This document shows positions 6,001-9,807 of a DNA stretch of 9,807 bases, one piece after another. Numbering within the stretch: the first letter of the stretch is position 1; the number at the start of each line of letters is the position of its first letter. A program made the translations under genes and the position numbers. The DNA comes from Myxococcales bacterium (GTDB lineage: Bacteria > Myxococcota_A > Polyangia > Haliangiales > J016), in the NCBI GenBank assembly GCA_014238595.1, contig JABAAV010000058.1:1-9807 (forward strand), written 5' to 3'. The notes below the pieces were generated by a model. That model did no database searches. It was not told the origin of the DNA and worked only from the letters and a program-made list of their open reading frames with translations.

Positions 6001-7566
6001 TTAAGTTGCTGTGATGCGGCGATGGTATGGCTTAAATGGTAATGTGATCACATGGAGGAATAATCCGAAAACGCCCCATGCTAAAGTACGGGTTCGATAC
6101 ATGAGTGCTAAAAGAAGACCTAATGGGTGTGGTATTCCTAAAAGAACAAATGCGCCAAGGACACTCAATTCATTAGAGCCTAACCCTTGAGGAATAAAAA
6201 ACAAAAAGATGGCACTAAAGGTTAGCATGGTCATAATGATGGCAATCGTTTCTACTGTTAATGAGATGTCAAGTAGATGCAACATGACCATAATTTCTAC
6301 AATAGAAACGATGCGCGCTAGGAGCTTAAGCATCAGAGCCGTTATCAATCGTGAATAAGATATATACGTTATCGTCCATGGTGTTTTCAGAACAAAACGG
6401 GCTAAGAATGTTGACATGATTTTTGAAGAATTTTGAGAAAAAGCAAGCCATAACAAAAATATACCGCCGAGAAATGTTATGATACTCGCTAAAAACAATA
6501 ACGTTGTGGTCGTACTTGCTTCAAGATAATAGATGCTTATCAAGGCTAATACACAGCCCACAAGACATCCTGATCCTGCTTGGATAATTCGATCAAGAAC
6601 TAATGCAGCGGATAATGTTTCTTTTTTTATTACATGAGATAGCTGTGAAAATTTAATCGGTTCACCACCAAATCCTCCCAATGGAAGTAATGCATTGTAT
6701 CCTTCTCCAACAATTTGATTGTAAAACAATGCTGTGATGGATGTTTTTTGTGGAATTAAAACACCTAATGTACAGGCATTGATCATCAATAAAATGGGCA
6801 TAAAGACAAAGAGCCAAACCAAATTCCATCCTAGGTTAGTGTACGCATTAAACAATTGGTGCATTGGATAATAATGCATCAGTGACAAGATCGTAATCGT
6901 CCCAATAACAATAGCAAAAGATTGAATAGGCAAAGCACCTTCATTGACGTTTTGTTTTCGTAAGGAAACAAGGGTGTCGATACTAGAGAGTAGCGAAAAT
7001 CCTAATGAGATATTCCATAACAATGTTGGTGCATTACCCAGTAAAAGAATCACAACTAAAACAGCTTGTATGATTGGCGTGCGAACGAACAATGTCCATA
7101 TACGATGTTGTGTTGTGTTGTTTGTTTTGTATAGATTGTTCACCACAGAGGCTGCGTTGTTTGTGGTGCGACGGATCAATTGTGTCAGACGAATTGATGT
7201 AAATCCTCCCAGCCAAAATTGCACAATCACTAAACTGAGAATCAGGATATGACCTGTTTTGAGATAAACACTGAATCCTAGTGAGACGAAAAAAACGGTG
7301 GGTAAAATAATAGGTGTTATCAAACAACAAAGATGGCTTAATCGCTGCTCGGATCGTTGCGTTAATACATCGTGACTACTGGCCTCAAACAAGATTGCCG
7401 CTTGGAATAATAAACTGCCAATGATCAAGGTTCCCCATGAATTGCTATGGATGACATAGCTAGAGAGTAATGTCAGTAGCACACTGATCAACGAAATATG
7501 ATGCGGTAACGCTGTGGTGTATCGCAACAAAAACGTTGATAGCTGAGTTATAACAGGACGATTCAT
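6001..7566 (-). CDS. Flippase-like (LPG-synthase TM) membrane protein with degenerate CDP-alcohol phosphatidyltransferase-like N-terminus
   Basis: 521 residues from ATG 7564-7566, very hydrophobic, with perhaps 12 or more membrane segments. The C-terminal half (about 240-520) is the lysylphosphatidylglycerol-synthase transmembrane / UPF0104 type: GEGYNALLP (from 287), GGFGGEPIKF (about 297-306), Arg418 and Glu424, PQGLGSNE (459-466) and MYRTR (489-493). The family includes MprF flippase domains and lipid or sugar-lipid transporters. The N-terminal part (about 21-130) resembles the first helices of CDP-alcohol phosphatidyltransferases (PHHISLISVLL, then SLLFQAAILFE), but where the catalytic D-x2-D-G-x2-A-R motif should be it reads FEASSHDVLTQR, and the later Asp residues are absent. 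It may therefore bind a lipid head group without catalysis. An in-frame GTG at 7602 would add 12 residues but has no Shine-Dalgarno; ATG 7566 overlaps the stop of a short upstream frame as ATGA. Substrate unknown. The C-terminal call is strong, the N-terminal one tentative. Confidence 0.8.
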   Translation of the reverse strand: MNRPVITQLSTFLLRYTTALPHHISLISVLLTLLSSYVIHSNSWGTLIIGSLLFQAAILFEASSHDVLTQRSEQRLSHLCCLITPIILPTVFFVSLGFSVYLKTGHILILSLVIVQFWLGGFTSIRLTQLIRRTTNNAASVVNNLYKTNNTTQHRIWTLFVRTPIIQAVLVVILLLGNAPTLLWNISLGFSLLSSIDTLVSLRKQNVNEGALPIQSFAIVIGTITILSLMHYYPMHQLFNAYTNLGWNLVWLFVFMPILLMINACTLGVLIPQKTSITALFYNQIVGEGYNALLPLGGFGGEPIKFSQLSHVIKKETLSAALVLDRIIQAGSGCLVGCVLALISIYYLEASTTTTLLFLASIITFLGGIFLLWLAFSQNSSKIMSTFLARFVLKTPWTITYISYSRLITALMLKLLARIVSIVEIMVMLHLLDISLTVETIAIIMTMLTFSAIFLFFIPQGLGSNELSVLGAFVLLGIPHPLGLLLALMYRTRTLAWGVFGLFLHVITLPFKPYHRRITAT

Positions 7567-7649
7567 CGTGCGACAAGCATTGCGTATCGGTGACAAAGAC
7601 ACAAGTTATCATGCCATGGAGCTGTATCGATGAACATATAAACAGCCAT
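7563..7649 (-). CDS. Possible 28-codon leader reading frame coupled to the flippase-like gene
   Basis: ATG 7647-7649 opens 28 codons ending in TGA 7563-7565, which overlaps the downstream ATG as ATGA. It is preceded by a strong Shine-Dalgarno. The predicted peptide begins MAVYMFIDTAPW and ends AMLVAR; it has two Cys in CLC and no recognised domain. The downstream gene has no Shine-Dalgarno at either candidate start, so translation of this frame could feed ribosomes into it. It could instead be chance, or the main protein could start at GTG 7602 in another frame. Confidence 0.4.
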   Translation of the reverse strand: MAVYMFIDTAPWHDNLCLCHRYAMLVAR

Positions 7650-7731
7650 ATAGCCTTCCTTGATTTAAGATGCTGAACAAATGCAACAATGATCGATCAT
7701 AGTTCTGATTGTGGGGAGATGTAACAAACTG
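7603..7731. other. Intergenic region upstream of the flippase-like gene
   Basis: Besides the leader frame, this stretch holds a perfect 12-base palindrome ATGATCGATCAT (7689-7700) and, just past its right end, a short inverted repeat TAACA-AAC-TGTTA (7722-7734) at the end of the gene remnant. No convincing -35/-10 pair was found on the minus strand; the palindrome could be an operator or chance. Confidence 0.25.
7657..7661 (-). promoter_or_regulatory. Shine-Dalgarno AAGGA before the 28-codon leader frame
   Basis: On the minus strand AAGGAAGG begins at 7661. AAGGA lies 7 bases before ATG 7649. It is the only good ribosome binding site between the lipoprotein array and the flippase-like gene. 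Confidence 0.5.
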
Positions 7732-7886
7732 TTATGTTAAGCATGTGATATGAGGCAGTACAATGTCGGGATGATCACAGGCAATCACACAATCAAATTG
7801 TGAATTGTCTGCTGTGCAATCGTCGAATCCTGCTTGTGGCGTGACTTACATCGTGTTGAGACAACGTGCACCAGAGATGCTGCTTG
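7732..7886 (-). pseudogene. Decayed 3' fragment of a Cys-rich lipoprotein gene (remnant 1)
   Basis: On the minus strand the frame from 7845 to the stop TAA 7732-7734 encodes the same C-terminal module as the intact lipoproteins: VTPQAGFDDCTADNSQFDC, then VIACDHPD, after which it diverges to end HITCLT. Directly upstream the frame is closed by TAA (7846-7848). The 40 bases before that still align with the gene's DIYGVTLPQYDA region but with small indels that shift the frame. No start codon or signal peptide is present. It abuts the stop codon of the intact gene to its right. I read it as the leftover end of a former third family member. Confidence 0.65.
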
Positions 7887-8609
7887 CTAGTACAGTGGTG
7901 AGACGGGGCAGTGTAATCGCAATGGATTGTTAGTACAGTAGTTTTCGCAGTGATCATAGTGTGCAAGGTCAGGATGATCACAAGCAATTAAACACTCAAA
8001 TTGTGAATTGTCTGCTGTGCAATCTTCGAGTCCAGCTAATGGCGTGACGGCATCGTATTGAGGCAATGTGACACCATAAATATCAGCGAGATCTTCTTCA
8101 TGGATTCTTTGGCTTAGAAATAAATCGCCAATTTTGAATAGAACGTCACTATCTCGATTAATATTACCATCTTGATCAATAAAACCTTCATGATTAACAA
8201 ACCCTTGATTAATAAAAGCAGTCACAAGATAGGGGCTGTCTTTGTCAAGAAATGCGGTAGGTCCTGTGATGCAATAGTTTAATGGCAATTGGAAAGGTCC
8301 GGGCTCAACCGTGACTCCAGCTAGGGGATCATATAGAGTGTCTCCATCAGTAAGAGTAATCACAGCTTCTGCTGTATTGGAAAAGGTTACCGGTTCGTTA
8401 TAGGCACCAGGATGATCTGTGTCTCGGATTATCTGTCCACAAACCAAGAGTGCCTCTCCTTCAGGAATAGTCGTCGGTGCCGCACAGATTGGATTATCAT
8501 CATAACATGTTGTATCGTCATGAAAGCAGGCTGTCATGGTAAAAACACAGAATGATACACTCAACAAGAGTAAATAACGATGACACAATGGTTGTATTGA
8601 TTTAAACAT
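7887..8609 (-). CDS. Cys-rich lipoprotein, copy A of tandem pair
   Basis: 240 residues. A signal peptide with hydrophobic core LLLLSVSFCVF ends in a lipobox-like TMTAC, so Cys28 would be lipidated; Asp is not at +2 (FHDD follows), which suggests outer-membrane sorting. Residues about 53-165 look like a beta domain (VCGQIIRD, AVITLTDGD, GPFQLPLNYC, YLVTAFINQG), loosely like YbaY-type lipoprotein domains, with an Asp/Asn-rich loop DQDGNINRDSD (145-155) that could bind calcium. The C-terminal module (about 190-240) has Cys197, 206, 210, 221, 225 and 234 with CDHPDLAHYDHC between; ten Cys remain after the lipidated one, enough for five disulfides or a metal site. The minus-strand ATG 8609 follows GAGG at 5 bases. 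Copy B differs only in the last residue (Tyr here, Leu there). I do not recognise a named family and assign no function. Confidence 0.85.
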   Translation of the reverse strand: MFKSIQPLCHRYLLLLSVSFCVFTMTACFHDDTTCYDDNPICAAPTTIPEGEALLVCGQIIRDTDHPGAYNEPVTFSNTAEAVITLTDGDTLYDPLAGVTVEPGPFQLPLNYCITGPTAFLDKDSPYLVTAFINQGFVNHEGFIDQDGNINRDSDVLFKIGDLFLSQRIHEEDLADIYGVTLPQYDAVTPLAGLEDCTADNSQFECLIACDHPDLAHYDHCENYCTNNPLRLHCPVSPLY

Positions 8610-8665
8610 ACTTGCCTCATAGCATGTACAAGATGTTGTTTCAAGATGAGGCTCTGTGTCTCAGA
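8610..8665 (-). promoter_or_regulatory. Upstream region of lipoprotein copy A
   Basis: The only spacer between remnant 2 and copy A. It carries the Shine-Dalgarno GAGG (8615-8618) and a possible TTGAAA with TATGAG 17 bases on, which would place transcription start almost at the ATG; a GATAAT overlaps the remnant's stop codon. The same sequence precedes copy B at 9592-9647. No promoter is certain. Confidence 0.3.
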
Positions 8666-8868
8666 TTATCTTCCCACAACAGTGATGCCGTTGGACGGTG
8701 ATGGATTGTCAGCACAGTAGTTTTCGCAGTGATCATAGTGTGCAAGGTCATGATGATCACAGGCAATTAAACAATCAAATTGTGAATTGTCTGCTGTGCA
8801 ATCGTCGAATCCTGCTTGTGGCGTGACTTACATCGTGTTGAGACAACGTGCACCAGAGATGCTGCTTG
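8666..8868 (-). pseudogene. Decayed 3' fragment of a Cys-rich lipoprotein gene (remnant 2)
   Basis: Minus-strand frame 8827 down to TAA 8666-8668 encodes VTPQAGFDDCTADN, SQFDCLIACDHHDL, AHYDHCENYCADNPSPS and a tail NGITVVGR. It shares with the intact gene's C-terminal module 127 aligned bases (8701-8827 against 7922-8048) with about ten mismatches. TAA at 8828-8830 closes the frame upstream and no start exists. The part from 8771 rightward is the repeat equivalent of remnant 1, but this one keeps a fuller, different 3' end. Only 56 bases separate its stop from the lipoprotein start at 8609. Confidence 0.7.
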
Positions 8869-9754
8869 CTAGAGCAGTGGTGAGACGGGGCAGTGTAATC
8901 GCAATGGATTGTTAGTACAGTAGTTTTCGCAGTGATCATAGTGTGCAAGGTCAGGATGATCACAAGCAATTAAACACTCAAATTGTGAATTGTCTGCTGT
9001 GCAATCTTCGAGTCCAGCTAATGGCGTGACGGCATCGTATTGAGGCAATGTGACACCATAAATATCAGCGAGATCTTCTTCATGGATTCTTTGGCTTAGA
9101 AATAAATCGCCAATTTTGAATAGAACGTCACTATCTCGATTAATATTACCATCTTGATCAATAAAACCTTCATGATTAACAAACCCTTGATTAATAAAAG
9201 CAGTCACAAGATAGGGGCTGTCTTTGTCAAGAAATGCGGTAGGTCCTGTGATGCAATAGTTTAATGGCAATTGGAAAGGTCCGGGCTCAACCGTGACTCC
9301 AGCTAGGGGATCATATAGAGTGTCTCCATCAGTAAGAGTAATCACAGCTTCTGCTGTATTGGAAAAGGTTACCGGTTCGTTATAGGCACCAGGATGATCT
9401 GTGTCTCGGATTATCTGTCCACAAACCAAGAGTGCCTCTCCTTCAGGAATAGTCGTCGGTGCCGCACAGATTGGATTATCATCATAACATGTTGTATCGT
9501 CATGAAAGCAGGCTGTCATGGTAAAAACACAGAATGATACACTCAACAAGAGTAAATAACGATGACACAATGGTTGTATTGATTTAAACATACTTGCCTC
9601 ATAGCATGTACAAGATGTTGTTTCAAGATGAGGCTCTGTGTCTCAGATTATCTTCCCACAACAGTGATGCCGTTGGACGGTGATGGATTGTCAGCACAGT
9701 AGTTTTCGCAGTGATCATAGTGTGCAAGGTCATGATGATCACAGGCAATTAAAC
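8773..9754. repeat. 982-bp tandem repeat, copy B
   Basis: Second full period. Coding and spacer bases, including synonymous positions, equal copy A apart from AG at 8873-8874. The lack of silent differences points to very recent duplication or gene conversion. Confidence 0.95.
8869..9591 (-). CDS. Cys-rich lipoprotein, copy B of tandem pair
   Basis: 240 residues, identical to copy A through residue 239; the last codon is CTC (Leu) rather than TAC (Tyr). Signal peptide, lipobox Cys28, beta-like middle part, acidic DQDGNINRDSD loop and six-Cys C-terminal module are therefore the same, as is the GAGG ribosome binding site 5 bases upstream. The gene lies between remnant 2 on its downstream side and the partial third repeat upstream. 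Identical signals suggest both copies are expressed if either is, giving a dosage effect rather than a new function. Family not recognised. Confidence 0.85.
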   Translation of the reverse strand: MFKSIQPLCHRYLLLLSVSFCVFTMTACFHDDTTCYDDNPICAAPTTIPEGEALLVCGQIIRDTDHPGAYNEPVTFSNTAEAVITLTDGDTLYDPLAGVTVEPGPFQLPLNYCITGPTAFLDKDSPYLVTAFINQGFVNHEGFIDQDGNINRDSDVLFKIGDLFLSQRIHEEDLADIYGVTLPQYDAVTPLAGLEDCTADNSQFECLIACDHPDLAHYDHCENYCTNNPLRLHCPVSPLL

Positions 9755-9807
9755 AATCAAATTGTGAATTGTCTGCTGTGCAATCGTCGAATCCTGCTTG
9801 TGGCGTG
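9648..9807 (-). pseudogene. Third copy of the C-terminal module, cut by the window edge
   Basis: Identical to 8666-8825: the minus-strand frame ends at TAA 9648-9650 and encodes the DCTADNSQFDC to VVGR module. In remnant 2 the next codon but one upstream is a stop, but here the window ends first. It may be a third decayed remnant or the end of the intact parent gene from which remnant 2 was copied. Confidence 0.55.
9755..9807. repeat. 982-bp tandem repeat, start of copy C (cut by window edge)
   Basis: All 53 visible bases equal 8773-8825. The array therefore continues beyond the window, or the sequence was broken inside it. Confidence 0.9.

Larger units (their letters stand above)
7791..8772. 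repeat. 982-bp tandem repeat, copy A
   Basis: This segment and the next 982 bases match base for base by eye, except for two adjacent bases (TA at 7891-7892 against AG at 8873-8874). Similarity continues leftward through 7761-7790 with five mismatches in 30 and is then lost. Each period contains one lipoprotein gene plus a gene remnant. Confidence 0.95.

Noticed and set aside
6944..7252. Plus-strand 102-codon frame antisense to the flippase-like gene
   Set aside because: It is fully inside a long, well-supported gene and has no recognisable domain.
7689..7700. Palindrome ATGATCGATCAT as a regulator site or attachment site
   Set aside because: It is a single short occurrence in AT-rich spacer DNA with no second copy or adjacent promoter to support a role.
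7793..7987. 64-codon minus-strand frame present in both repeat copies (also 8775-8969)
   Set aside because: It runs in another frame across the lipoprotein 3' end and the remnant. Its conservation is explained by the DNA repeat.
7732..9807. Insertion sequence or transposon explaining the 982-bp repeat
   Set aside because: No transposase or terminal inverted repeats are visible. The unit encodes a lipoprotein and related gene debris, which fits tandem duplication.

Overview
The window is a low-GC stretch (roughly 40% by eye) of Gram-negative bacterial DNA. Outer-membrane and lipoprotein-type products are present. The zinc-import cluster resembles, from memory, clusters of deltaproteobacterial lineages (Myxococcota, Bradymonadota and relatives): its first gene ends in a GAHGAH-x-F tail and its binding protein carries a GNPHYLYSP signature. 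That placement is inference; no rRNA or tRNA marker is visible.

Layout, left to right. (1) Bases 1-318 hold the 3' end of a CotH-kinase-like gene cut by the window edge. (2) Bases 478-4499 hold four same-strand, tightly spaced genes that read as a zinc-uptake operon: a His/Asp/Met-rich outer-membrane protein, a periplasmic zinc-binding lipocalin-unrelated ZnuA-type protein, the ZnuC-type ATPase and the ZnuB-type permease. Together they would carry zinc from the cell surface to the cytoplasm. (3) Bases 4632-5954 hold rmuC, probably a separate transcription unit. (4) Bases 6001-7566 (minus strand, convergent with rmuC) hold a polytopic membrane protein. It has a C-terminal lysylphosphatidylglycerol-synthase-type (flippase-like) domain and an N-terminal region that looks like a CDP-alcohol phosphatidyltransferase stripped of its catalytic aspartates. 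(5) From about 7732 to the right edge lies a minus-strand array with a 982-bp period. Each period has a 240-residue Cys-rich lipoprotein gene and a decayed 3' fragment of a related gene. Two periods are almost identical and a third runs off the window.

The most notable points are the near-perfect tandem lipoprotein array interleaved with gene remnants; two genes (znuC and the flippase-like gene) that lack their own Shine-Dalgarno but start at an ATGA overlap with a short upstream reading frame that has one; the apparently dead enzyme domain fused to the flippase-like domain; and the surface zinc protein with a 15-bp tandem repeat encoding Thr/Asp/Asp/Met units. No CRISPR array, transposase, integrase, tRNA or rRNA was recognised. 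No gap between genes exceeds 300 bases.
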